From: Streptomyces fumigatiscleroticus
GTDB taxonomy: Bacteria > Actinomycetota > Actinomycetes > Streptomycetales > Streptomycetaceae
Assembly (NCBI RefSeq): GCF_014647975.1
Contig: NZ_BMQF01000037.1
Coordinates: forward strand, 1-35,237
Length of the DNA: 35,237 bases
Direction: 5' to 3'
Positions 7,909 through 16,600 of the stretch are shown one piece after another; position 1 is the first letter of the stretch, and each line of letters opens with the position of its first letter. The translations under genes were made by a program, and so were the position numbers. Under the pieces are notes generated by a model. That model was not told the DNA's origin, searched no databases, and worked only from the letters and a program-made list of their open reading frames with translations.

Positions 7909-7914
7909 TAGACT
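7909..7914 (+). promoter_or_regulatory. ylxR: Possible -10 box (TAGACT) in front of ylxR
   Basis: TAGACT fits the Streptomyces housekeeping -10 pattern (TAnnnT) and lies five bases before the ylxR GTG. No -35 at the proper distance is evident; a TTGCCC at 7876-7881 is 27 bases away. A short CCCC-AAA-GGGG hairpin lies just upstream. Confidence 0.35.
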
Positions 7915-7919
7915 GAAGA

Positions 7920-8201
7920 GTGTCTGGCCGGACGCGTGCCCGCGCATGTCCTGAGCGCACCTGTGTGGGGTGCCGGGAGCGAGCGGTCAAGATCGAACTA
8001 CTGCGTCTCGTGGCGGACGGGGATGCGTGCATCCCCGATCCACGCGGTACGCTGCCCGGCCGGGGTGCCTATGTGCACCCCGCCCTGGTCTGTCTCGACC
8101 AGGCGGTGCGTCGCCGGGCGTTCCCGCGGGCGCTCCGCGTTCCGGGACCGCTCGACGTAAAGGCGTTGCGCCACTACGTCGAGCAGACACAAGGTTGCTG
8201 A
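7920..8201 (+). CDS. ylxR: YlxR family RNA-binding protein (RNase P modulator RnpM type)
   Basis: A 93-residue basic protein of the YlxR/DUF448 family, encoded between nusA and infB as in most Gram-positive bacteria. The family signature is clear: PERTCVGCRERAVKIELLRLV near the N-terminus and GRGAYVHP in the middle. Members bind RNA, and the Firmicutes member RnpM modulates RNase P; extending that role to this protein is inference. The GTG at 7920 has GGGGAGG about 12 bases upstream, rather far. It also has TAGACT (7909-7914) ending five bases upstream, so both a leadered and a near-leaderless transcript are possible. About 150 bases separate it from nusA, which fits a separate promoter. Confidence 0.92.
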   Translation: MSGRTRARACPERTCVGCRERAVKIELLRLVADGDACIPDPRGTLPGRGAYVHPALVCLDQAVRRRAFPRALRVPGPLDVKALRHYVEQTQGC

Positions 8202-8227
8202 GCAGGCAACACGGTAGGCAAGACACG

Positions 8228-8247
8228 CCGCACGGAACCCCGTGCGG
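8228..8247 (+). promoter_or_regulatory. Hairpin in the ylxR-infB leader
   Basis: CCGCACGG (8228-8235) pairs perfectly with CCGTGCGG (8240-8247) across a four-base loop, 26 bases after the ylxR stop. It may act as an attenuator or processing site ahead of infB. There is no T-tract. Confidence 0.45.
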
Positions 8248-8285
8248 TCTGGTACCTCGCGAGTCGAAAGCAGGTCGAGATTGCG

Positions 8286-8328
8286 ATGAGCACTCGATGA
8301 GTACGCGATGAGTACGCCCATGAACTAG
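8286..8328 (+). promoter_or_regulatory. Three overlapping mini-ORFs upstream of infB
   Basis: An 11-base near-repeat (GATGAGTACGC) creates three start-stop overlaps in a row. They are 8286-8300 (Met-Ser-Thr-Arg-stop), 8297-8311 (Met-Ser-Thr-Arg-stop) and 8308-8328 (Met-Ser-Thr-Pro-Met-Asn-stop). Each stop codon TGA overlaps the next ATG as ATGA. They lie 39 bases before the infB start. No strong ribosome-binding site precedes the first one. A leader-peptide or reinitiation role is inference. Confidence 0.5.
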
Positions 8329-8366
8329 CGACGGTCCGGACGCAACCCGGACCTCAAAGGAGCGAA

Positions 8367-11300
8367 GTGGCTAAGGTCCGGGTCTACGAACTCGCCAAGG
8401 AGTTCGGTGTGGAGAGCAAGGTCGTCATGGCCAAGCTCCAGGAACTCGGTGAATTCGTCCGTTCGGCGTCTTCGACGATCGAAGCGCCCGTAGTACGCAA
8501 GCTGACAGACGCCTTCCAGCAGGGCAACGGCAAGTCCGCCGGCCGCCCCTCGCCCAGGAAGGCCGCCCCCAGGCCCGCCGCGCCGTCTCCGGCGCAGGCC
8601 GGGGGTCCCTCCCGCGCGGCCAAGCCGGCGGGGGAGCGTCCCGCTGCCCCGAAGCCGGGTGCCCCCCGGCCCCCGGCGGCCCCGCAGCAGCCGGTTGCCC
8701 AGCAGCCCGCGGCACCGTCGGCCCCCGCGCCGGCCTCCGGCCCGCGTCCGACGCCGGGCCCGCGCCCCGCGCCGCGTCCGGCCCCGGCCGCGCCCACCAC
8801 GCCGGAGTTCACCGCTCCGCCGTCGGCCCCGGCCCCGTCCGGTCCCAAGCCCGGCGCTCGTCCCGGTGCCCCCAAGCCCGGGGGTGCCCGTCCGGGTCCC
8901 GGTCAGGGCCAGCGGGACGGCCAGGGCGGCCGTGGCTCCGGCCAGGGTGCGCGTCCCGGTGCCTCCGGCCCGCGTCCGGGTGGCCGCCCGGCCGGTCCGC
9001 GCCCGGGCAACAACCCCTTCACCTCGGGTGGCTCCACCGGCATGGCGCGCCCGCAGGCGCCCCGTCCGCAGGCCCCGCGTCCCGGCGGCCCCGGTGCCCC
9101 CGGCGCCGGTCCCCGTCCGCAGGCCCCCGGCCAGGGCGGCGGTCCGCGTCCGCAGGCTCCGGGCGGTCCGCGCCCGACCCCGGGCTCGATGCCGCGTCCG
9201 CAGGGCGGTCCGCGTCCCGGCGGCGGCCCCGGCGGCCCGCGTCCGAACCCCGGCATGATGCCGCAGCGTCCCGCTGCCGGCCCGCGTCCCGGCCCCGGTG
9301 GCCGTGGTCCGGGCGGTGCGGGCCGTCCCGGCGGTGCCGGTCGTCCCGGTGGCGGCGGCGGTTTCGCCGGTCGTCCCGGCGGCGGCGGTGGCGCCGGTCG
9401 TCCGGGTGGCGGCGGCGGTTTCGCCGGTCGTCCCGGTGGCGGTGGCGGTGGCGGCTTCGGTGGCGGCGGTGGCCGTCCCGGCTTCGGCGGTCGTCCCGGT
9501 GGCCCGGGCGGTCGCGGTGGCACGCAGGGCGCCTTCGGCCGTCCCGGCGGTCCCGCCCGTCGTGGCCGCAAGTCGAAGCGGCAGCGGCGCCAGGAGTACG
9601 AGGCCATGCAGGCCCCGTCGGTCGGCGGCGTGATGCTGCCTCGCGGCAACGGCGAGACCATTCGCCTGTCGCGCGGTGCGTCGCTCACCGACTTCGCGGA
9701 GAAGATCAACGCCAACCCGGCGTCCCTCGTCGCGGTCATGATGAACCTCGGCGAGATGGTCACGGCCACGCAGTCCGTCTCCGACGAGACCCTCCAGATC
9801 CTCGCCGGCGAGATGAACTACAACATTCAGATCGTCAGCCCGGAGGAGGAGGACCGCGAGCTTCTGGAGTCCTTCGACCTCGAGTTCGGTGAGGACGAGG
9901 GCACCGAGGAGGACCTGGTCGTCCGTCCGCCGGTGGTCACCGTCATGGGTCACGTCGACCACGGCAAGACCCGGCTGCTGGACGCCATCCGCAAGACGAA
10001 CGTCATCGCGGGCGAGGCCGGCGGCATCACCCAGCACATCGGTGCCTACCAGGTCACGACCGAGGTCAACGACGAAGAGCGCAGGATCACCTTCATCGAC
10101 ACCCCGGGTCACGAGGCGTTCACCGCCATGCGTGCCCGCGGTGCGAAGTCGACCGACATCGCGATCCTCGTGGTGGCGGCCAACGACGGTGTGATGCCGC
10201 AGACGGTCGAGGCCCTGAACCACGCCAAGGCGGCCGACGTGCCGATCGTGGTCGCGGTCAACAAGATCGACGTCGAGGGCGCGGACCCGACCAAGGTGCG
10301 CGGTCAGCTGACCGAGTACGGCCTGGTGGCCGAGGAGTACGGCGGCGACACGATGTTCGTCGACATCTCCGCCAAGCAGGGCCTGCACATCGACAGCCTG
10401 CTGGAGGCGGTCGTGCTGACCGCCGACGCCGCCCTGGACCTGCGGGCCAACCCCAGCCAGGACGCGCAGGGCATCGCGATCGAGTCCCGTCTCGACCGCG
10501 GCCGCGGTGCCGTGGCGACGGTGCTCGTGCAGCGAGGCACGCTGCGGGTCGGCGACACGATGGTGGTCGGCGACGCGTACGGCCGCGTCCGCGCGATGCT
10601 CGACGACAACGGCAACAACGTGGCCGAGGCCGGCCCGTCGACGCCGGTCCAGGTCCTGGGCCTGACCAACGTCCCGGGCGCCGGCGACAACTTCATCGTG
10701 GTCGAGGAGGACCGTACGGCCCGCCAGATCGCGGAGAAGCGCGCGGCCCGCGAGCGCAACGCGGCCTTCGCCAAGCGCACGCGCCGTGTCTCGCTGGAGG
10801 ACCTGGACAAGGTGCTCAAGGCCGGCGAGGTCCAGCAGCTGAACCTGATCATCAAGGGTGACGCCTCTGGTTCCGTCGAGGCCCTCGAGTCCTCCCTGCT
10901 CCAGCTGGACGTCGGCGAAGAGGTCGACATCCGCGTCCTGCACCGCGGCGTCGGTGCGGTCACGGAGTCCGACATCGACCTGGCGATGGGCTCGGACGCC
11001 ATCGTGATCGGCTTCAACGTGCGCGCCGCCGGGCGTGCGCAGCAGATGGCCGAGCGCGAAGGCGTGGACGTCCGCTACTACTCGGTCATCTACCAGGCGA
11101 TCGAGGAGATCGAGGCGGCCCTCAAGGGCATGCTCAAGCCGGAGTACGAAGAGGTCGAGCTCGGCACGGCGGAGATCCGAGAGGTCTTCCGCTCGTCCAA
11201 GCTGGGCAACATCGCGGGTGTGCTCATCCGCTCCGGCGAGGTCAGGCGGAACACCAAGGCCCGTCTCCTCCGCGACGGCAAGGTCATCGCGGAGAACCTC

Positions 11301-11447
11301 ACCATCGAGGGTCTGCGTCGCTTCAAGGACGACGTCACCGAGATCCGTGAAGGCTTCGAGGGCGGTATCAACCTCGGGAACTTCAACGACATCAAGGTCG
11401 ACGACATCATCGCGACGTACGAGATGCGCGAGAAGCCGCGCGCGTAA
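8367..11447 (+). CDS. infB: Translation initiation factor IF-2
   Basis: The GTPase that positions initiator tRNA on the ribosome. At 1026 residues it is long for IF2 because of its linker. Residues ~1-50 are an IF2_N domain (VRVYELAKEFGVESKVVMAKL). Residues ~55-395 are almost pure Pro/Gly/Ala/Arg with PGGGGG and GPRPQAPGG-type repeats. A second IF2_N domain (~430-490) precedes the G domain, with P-loop GHVDHGKT at 528-535, DTPGH at 578-582 and NKID at 632-635. Domains II, III and IV follow to the end. The GTG start at 8367 has AAAGGAG about eight bases upstream. The 165-base gap behind ylxR holds a hairpin and mini-ORFs. A strong hairpin follows the stop. Confidence 0.97.
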   Translation: MAKVRVYELAKEFGVESKVVMAKLQELGEFVRSASSTIEAPVVRKLTDAFQQGNGKSAGRPSPRKAAPRPAAPSPAQAGGPSRAAKPAGERPAAPKPGAPRPPAAPQQPVAQQPAAPSAPAPASGPRPTPGPRPAPRPAPAAPTTPEFTAPPSAPAPSGPKPGARPGAPKPGGARPGPGQGQRDGQGGRGSGQGARPGASGPRPGGRPAGPRPGNNPFTSGGSTGMARPQAPRPQAPRPGGPGAPGAGPRPQAPGQGGGPRPQAPGGPRPTPGSMPRPQGGPRPGGGPGGPRPNPGMMPQRPAAGPRPGPGGRGPGGAGRPGGAGRPGGGGGFAGRPGGGGGAGRPGGGGGFAGRPGGGGGGGFGGGGGRPGFGGRPGGPGGRGGTQGAFGRPGGPARRGRKSKRQRRQEYEAMQAPSVGGVMLPRGNGETIRLSRGASLTDFAEKINANPASLVAVMMNLGEMVTATQSVSDETLQILAGEMNYNIQIVSPEEEDRELLESFDLEFGEDEGTEEDLVVRPPVVTVMGHVDHGKTRLLDAIRKTNVIAGEAGGITQHIGAYQVTTEVNDEERRITFIDTPGHEAFTAMRARGAKSTDIAILVVAANDGVMPQTVEALNHAKAADVPIVVAVNKIDVEGADPTKVRGQLTEYGLVAEEYGGDTMFVDISAKQGLHIDSLLEAVVLTADAALDLRANPSQDAQGIAIESRLDRGRGAVATVLVQRGTLRVGDTMVVGDAYGRVRAMLDDNGNNVAEAGPSTPVQVLGLTNVPGAGDNFIVVEEDRTARQIAEKRAARERNAAFAKRTRRVSLEDLDKVLKAGEVQQLNLIIKGDASGSVEALESSLLQLDVGEEVDIRVLHRGVGAVTESDIDLAMGSDAIVIGFNVRAAGRAQQMAEREGVDVRYYSVIYQAIEEIEAALKGMLKPEYEEVELGTAEIREVFRSSKLGNIAGVLIRSGEVRRNTKARLLRDGKVIAENLTIEGLRRFKDDVTEIREGFEGGINLGNFNDIKVDDIIATYEMREKPRA

Positions 11448-11462
11448 CGGCTGAAGCGGCAG

Positions 11463-11498
11463 GTGCCGGCCGGCGGGAGCAGTCCCGCCGGCCGGCAC
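11463..11498 (+). terminator. Perfect 16-bp hairpin after infB
   Basis: The arm at 11463-11478 pairs perfectly with 11483-11498 around the loop GCAG, beginning 15 bases after the infB stop. It has no T-tract. It likely terminates or attenuates the upstream operon before ylxP. Confidence 0.75.
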
Positions 11499-11666
11499 GC
11501 CGTCTGTCCGGGGGCCGTGGCCCTGGGCGGAGCGGACCGGGCGGCAGCCGGGCGCGGGAGAAAACCGCGTCGAGCCGCCGACCGGTTCGATGTACCGTTC
11601 TTGATGTCCCTGCCCACTCGGATGGCAGGGCCATCGATCCCGTACCGGCGGGTGAACCGGCTGCAC

Positions 11667-11960
11667 ATGTATGTGGGGACGCTGTCCTTCGACCTCCTCC
11701 TCGGCGACATACGGTCGCTGAAGGAGAAGCGCTCCGTCGTCCGCCCGATCGTCGCCGAACTCCAGCGGAAGTACTCCGTGAGCGCGGCCGAGGTCGATCA
11801 TCTGGACCTCCACCGCAGGGCCGGCATCGGCCTGGCGGTGGTCTCCGCCGACGCGGGGCATCTGACCGACGTACTGGACCGGTGCGAACGGCTGGTCGCC
11901 GGCCGCCCCGAGGTGGAACTGCTGTCCGTCAGGCGGCGCTTCCACGGCGACGACGACTGA
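11667..11960 (+). CDS. DUF503 (YlxP-like) family protein
   Basis: A 97-residue protein of the DUF503/YlxP family, which sits next to infB and rbfA in many Gram-positive bacteria. The signature opening MYVGTLSFDLLLGDIRSLKE, followed by KRSVVRPIVAELQRKYSVS, is well conserved; a short alpha/beta fold is expected. The function is not established; its neighbours suggest a role around ribosome assembly (inference). I chose ATG 11667 because family members begin exactly there, although the upstream ribosome-binding site is weak (GGCGGG). An in-frame GTG five codons earlier is possible. A promoter probably lies in the ~170 bases after the infB terminator. rbfA follows 47 bases downstream. Confidence 0.88.
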   Translation: MYVGTLSFDLLLGDIRSLKEKRSVVRPIVAELQRKYSVSAAEVDHLDLHRRAGIGLAVVSADAGHLTDVLDRCERLVAGRPEVELLSVRRRFHGDDD

Positions 11961-12007
11961 CGACCACAGCGCAAGAACCAAGACAGGAAAGAACGGGAGA
12001 CGGACCA

Positions 12008-12460
12008 GTGGCCGACAACGCGCGGGCGAAGAGGCTGGCGGACCTCATCCGAGAGGTGGTGGCCCAGAAGCTGCAGCGCGGGATCAAGGACCCGCGGCTC
12101 GGCTCGCACGTCACCATCACGGACACCCGGGTCACGGGTGACCTCCGGGAGGCGACCGTCTTCTACACGGTGTACGGGGACGACGAGGAGCGCAAGGCCG
12201 CGGCCGCCGGTCTGGAGAGCGCCAAGGGCATCCTGCGCTCCGAGGTCGGCCGGGCGGCGGGCGTGAAGTTCACGCCGACCCTCACCTTCGTCATGGACGC
12301 CCTGCCGGACACCGCCCGGACCATCGAGGACCTCCTCGACAAGGCGCGGCAGTCCGACGCCAAGGTGCGCGAGGCCTCCGCGGGCGCCAGCTACGCGGGC
12401 GAGGCCGACCCGTACCGCAAGCCGGGTGACGACGACGAGACGGACGACACCGCCGAATGA
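12008..12460 (+). CDS. rbfA: 30S ribosome-binding factor A
   Basis: A 150-residue KH-like protein needed for late 16S rRNA processing and 30S maturation, particularly in the cold. Diagnostic segments are ARAKRLADLIREVVAQKLQ, KDPRLGSHVTITDTRVTGDL and the motif LRSEVGRAAGVKFTPTLTFV. The C-terminus is a disordered acidic tail (DDDETDDTAE). The start is GTG 12008, with AGGAAA and GGGAGA purine stretches upstream. The stop TGA overlaps the truB ATG (ATGA), so the two are translationally coupled. Confidence 0.95.
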   Translation: MADNARAKRLADLIREVVAQKLQRGIKDPRLGSHVTITDTRVTGDLREATVFYTVYGDDEERKAAAAGLESAKGILRSEVGRAAGVKFTPTLTFVMDALPDTARTIEDLLDKARQSDAKVREASAGASYAGEADPYRKPGDDDETDDTAE

Positions 12461-13362
12461 CCCAGCAGAACACCACGCCCGACGGCCTTGTCATCGTCGA
12501 CAAGCCGTCGGGCTTCACTTCGCACGACGTCGTCGCCAAGATGCGGGGCATCGCCCGGACGCGGCGCGTCGGGCACGCCGGGACGCTCGACCCGATGGCG
12601 ACGGGCGTCCTGGTCCTCGGCGTCGAGCGGGCGACCAAGCTCCTCGGGCATCTCGCGCTGACGGAGAAGGAGTACCTGGGCACCATCCGCCTGGGACAGA
12701 CGACGGTCACCGACGACGCCGAGGGCGAGATCACGGGGTCGGCCGACGCCTCGAAGGTCACCCGCGACGCCGTCGACGCGGGCATCGCCGCGCTGACCGG
12801 CGACATCATGCAGGTGCCGTCCAAGGTCAGCGCCATCAAGATCAACGGGGTGCGCTCCTACAAGCGGGCCCGGGAGGGCGAGGAGTTCGACATCCCGGCC
12901 CGGCCCGTCACCGTCTCGTCCTTCACGGTGTACGACGTACGGGACGCCGTCGCCGACGACGGCACCCCGGTGCTCGACCTGGTCGTGTCGGTCGTCTGCT
13001 CCTCCGGCACCTATATCCGCGCCCTCGCCCGTGACCTGGGCGCCGGCCTCGGTGTCGGCGGTCATCTCACCGCCCTGCGCCGCACCCGCGTCGGGCCGTA
13101 CAAGCTGGACGCGGCCCGCACCCTGGACCAGCTCCAGCGGGAGCTGACCGTGATGCCGGTCGCCGAGGCCGCCGCGGCCGCCTTCCCGCGCTGGGACGTG
13201 GACGCCAAGCGCGCCCGGCTGCTCACCAACGGCGTGCGGCTGGACATGCCCGACGAGTACGCGGGCGCCGGTCCCGTGGCCGTCTTCGATCCCGAGGGCC
13301 GCTTCCTGGCGCTGGTCGAGTCCGGCCGGGGCAGGGCGAAGAGCCTGGCCGTCTTCGGCTGA
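12457..13362 (+). CDS. truB: tRNA pseudouridine(55) synthase TruB
   Basis: Converts uridine 55 of tRNAs to pseudouridine. The protein has 301 residues. The catalytic motif GHAGTLDPMATG is present, with the nucleophilic Asp at residue 45. Other family blocks are DGLVIVDKPSGFTSHDVV at the N-terminus, KEYLGTIRLGQTTVTDDAEG, SAIKINGVRSYKRAREGE and CSSGTYIRALARDLG. The C-terminal domain is the actinobacterial TruB_C type. The start overlaps the rbfA stop by four bases. It closes the rimP-truB cluster, and a long hairpin follows 41 bases after the stop. Confidence 0.97.
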   Translation: MTQQNTTPDGLVIVDKPSGFTSHDVVAKMRGIARTRRVGHAGTLDPMATGVLVLGVERATKLLGHLALTEKEYLGTIRLGQTTVTDDAEGEITGSADASKVTRDAVDAGIAALTGDIMQVPSKVSAIKINGVRSYKRAREGEEFDIPARPVTVSSFTVYDVRDAVADDGTPVLDLVVSVVCSSGTYIRALARDLGAGLGVGGHLTALRRTRVGPYKLDAARTLDQLQRELTVMPVAEAAAAAFPRWDVDAKRARLLTNGVRLDMPDEYAGAGPVAVFDPEGRFLALVESGRGRAKSLAVFG

Positions 13363-13403
13363 GCCGCCGCCGGGAACCCGCCCGGGGCGCCCCCCCGAGG
13401 TGC

Positions 13404-13448
13404 CCGTGGAGCGGCGATCACGGGGAATTCCTTGTCGCCGCTCCACGG
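13404..13448 (+). terminator. 14-bp hairpin after truB
   Basis: CCGTGGAGCGGCGA at 13404-13417 pairs perfectly with 13435-13448 around a 17-base loop. This is the probable end of the rbfA-truB transcript. The remaining gap to 13633 is GC-rich, with TAGGGT at 13472-13477 and TACCGT at 13590-13595 as weak -10 candidates for the next gene. Confidence 0.65.
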
Positions 13449-13633
13449 TCCCCCCTCGGTTCCCCCACCCCTAGGGTGTATCCAACCGTCCTCGTCCATT
13501 CACCCGTCCGGGCAGGCGCTCGGAGTGAACCGGGGGAGCGGAAGGGGGCGCGTTCGCCGGGCGATCTGTCCCGCTGATCACTGCCCGCCTACCGTCGGAC
13601 GCAGGCACAGGTGTACGGCGCGGAGGTTCGGCG

Positions 13634-16600
13634 ATGGGGGAACGAGGCCCGCGGAACCGGTTCCCGCGAGCGGATGGTCCCGGCGGCCCGCACCACGGCA
13701 CCCACCGGCCCTACGACGAGGAAGCCCCCGCCCACGCGCCCGACGAGGCGCTGGTGCGCATCCACGACCCGGCCGGGCGGCCCCGCGGCACCGGATTCGC
13801 CGCCGACCACCGCTCCACGCTGATCACCACCCATGAAGCCGTCGACGGCCTGGCCCGGCTGACGCTGCGCGCCGCCGGTGACCGCCGGCACACCGTCACC
13901 GCCGAGGCGGTGACCCCGCTGCCGGAGCTGGGCCTGGCCCTGATCCGCACCGAGGGTCTCGACGTCCCTCCGCTGCCCGTCACCGCCCGGGACCGGGCCA
14001 CGGCCGGCACCTATGTGCGCATCGCCGCCGGCTGCTGGCGCGAGGCGCGGATCCTCGGCACGGCCGCGGTGACCTACACCGCCACGGACCGCCGTCATCT
14101 CCTCGCCGGCGCACTGGAGCTGGCGATCGGCACCTGTGGCCGGGACGCGCTGCGCACCGGCGGCGGGGTGACCGGGGGACCGGTGCTCGACGCCGCGACC
14201 GGCGCCGTCCTCGGCGTCATCGGCACCGCCCTCAGCTCCGCCCACCGCGACGTCGGCTTCGCCGTACCACTGAGCACCCGGGCCCCCGGTCCCGCCCGCG
14301 CCGGGGGCACCCCCGCCGCCCGGAGCGCGCTCGCCGCCCTGCTCGCCGAGAACGCGGCGACCGTCCCCGCCTACGGCGCCGACCTCAACGCGGCCGGCGT
14401 GCTCCGGCTCACGGCCGCCTCGGCCGGGCGGGACGGCCCGCCGGACGCGCTGCCGGGCCGCGCCGGCCGGCCGGACGCGGGCGGCACCGGCACGGTGCGT
14501 CCGGTCGAACGGGCCGCGGCGGTGCGGGAGTTCGCCGCGTTCACCGAGGGACGGACCCTGGTCCTCGGCCTGGTCGGACCGCCCGGCAGCGGACGCAGCA
14601 CCGAACTCGCCGCCCTCGCCGACCGCCGGAACCGGGACCGGGAACCGGCCCCCACGCTGTGGCTGCGCGGCGCCGATCTGCGGGCCGGCGACACCTCGGT
14701 GGCGGACGCGGCGCGCCGGGCGCTGCACCGGGCGACGCGGATCATGCAGGGCCCCCACCCGCCGCAGGCCGCCGGCCTCGGTGACATCACCCCCGAGCGC
14801 CTCGCCCGCGCTGCGGGCCGCCCCCTGCTGCTCCTGCTGGACGGGCCCGAGGAGATGCCGCCGGTCCTGGCCCACCGGCTGCGGGAGTGGACGGCGGGGA
14901 CGGCGGCGTGGCTGCGGGAGAACGGGGTCCGCCTGGTGGTGGCGTGCCGGGCGGAGTACTGGGAGCAGGCGGGCGCGCGGTTCCCGGCCGGGTCGCTGTA
15001 CGAGGCACGCTCCCCGGCCGGAGCCCGGCCCGCGCTGCCGCCCTGCGTCCGTCTCGGCGACCTGCGCGAGGACGAGGCCCGTCAGGCACGCGCACGCCAC
15101 CGCGTCCCGGAGGGGATCCTGCCGCCCGCCGATGCCCGGCACCCCCTCACCCTGCGGCTGCTCTCCGAGGTGTGCGCCGCCCTGCCCGGGGCCCCGGCCG
15201 TGGCCCGCGTCGGCCGGGACGAGGTCTTCGCGGCCCACCTGGACCTGATGTGCCTGCGCATCGCGGTACGGCTCGCCGCGGGGAACGGCCTGCGCGGCAC
15301 CGCCGTACGCCGGCTCGCGGCCCGGGTCGCCGGCCAGGTGCACGAGGCCGCCCGGCGCAGCCTCGGCCCCGGGCAGGGCGGACTGGACCGGGCGGCGTTC
15401 GAGGCGGTGTTCCCGTGGGGGCCCGCCCCGGGCCGGCTCGGCACCACCACCGGCTGGGCGTCCGCCGTCCTGGCCGAGGGGCTGCTCGTCCCCGCCGGCG
15501 ACGGCTACCGCTTCGCCCACGAGGAACTGGCCGACTGGCTCCAGGGCCTCCACCTCGACCTGGACGCGGCCCTGCGCGCCCTGGTCCACCGTCCCCGCAC
15601 CCGCACCGGCCCCCTCCCCGTCCCGCACCACCGCATCGGCCCCGTCGTCGAGGCCCTGCTGCACCTCGCCCGCCAGCAGGGTCCCCGGCAGCTCGCCGTC
15701 CGCCTCGAGGAACTGGTGCACGCCCTCGACGCCGACCCGCACTCCTGGTGGGCCGCCCGGCTCCTCGCCGCGGTCCTGCCGCGGGTGCCCGACGCGACGC
15801 CGTACACGGACGTGCTGTGGCTGCTCGCCGGACGCATCCTGGCCCGGCGGCGCGAACGGCGGCAGCTGCCCGAGGACTTCGGCCCCGGCTTCTGGACGGC
15901 CCTCGCCCTGCCGGAGGAGACCCGACTGGAACTGCTGCGCCGCCTCGTCCTGACCGACGGCCCGCCGCACGAGGCCGGCCCGCGCCATCTGGACGCCGTC
16001 GCCGCGCTGCTCGCCGCCGACCCCAGGACCGTACAGCCGCTGCTCACCCGCTGGTTCGACGACGAGCGGCCGCTGCCCGCCACCCCTCACGCCACCGTCG
16101 CGGCGGCCGCGCAGGCGCTGCTGCACACCCACCGCCACCGGGCCCCGGACGCCCTCATCGAGGTGCTCGTCGACCGCGCGCACCGGCGGGCCGGGGAGCT
16201 GCTCGCCGTCCTGGCCGAGGAGGAGCCGTCCGCCCTGTGCCGGGCCGTCGCGCGGTGGGCGCGCGACGAGCGCCCGCGGCGGCGGGCGGCGGCGATGGCG
16301 TACGGCCTGCGCACCGCCCCGCACGCGCGCACCGGCGACGACCGCGGCCTGCTGCGGCAGGCCGCCCTCGCCCTTCTCGCCCGCCCCGCCGACAGCGCCC
16401 TGCACGGCGGCGCGCTCGCCCTGCTCGTACGGGACCCGAGCACCCGCGACCGGCACCTGGCGCGTGCGCTGCGCCGGTTCGCGGCGGGTGATCCGCAGCT
16501 TGTGCCGAGCGCGCTGGTCACCGCCCTGCCGACCCACCCCGACCAGGTCCTCGACGCCTTCGGGGAGCGGCTGCGCCGGCCGGGCGCCGGGGAGACGCTG

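Noticed and set aside
9040..9530. Regular short repeats that could suggest a CRISPR array or satellite
   Set aside because: They are in-frame Gly/Pro/Arg codon repeats of the IF2 linker, without constant repeat length or unique spacers.
8325..11981. A 1218-codon open frame on the minus strand opposite infB
   Set aside because: It is antisense to IF2. Its Thr/Ala/Arg/Gly repeats mirror the IF2 linker and no family motif is present.
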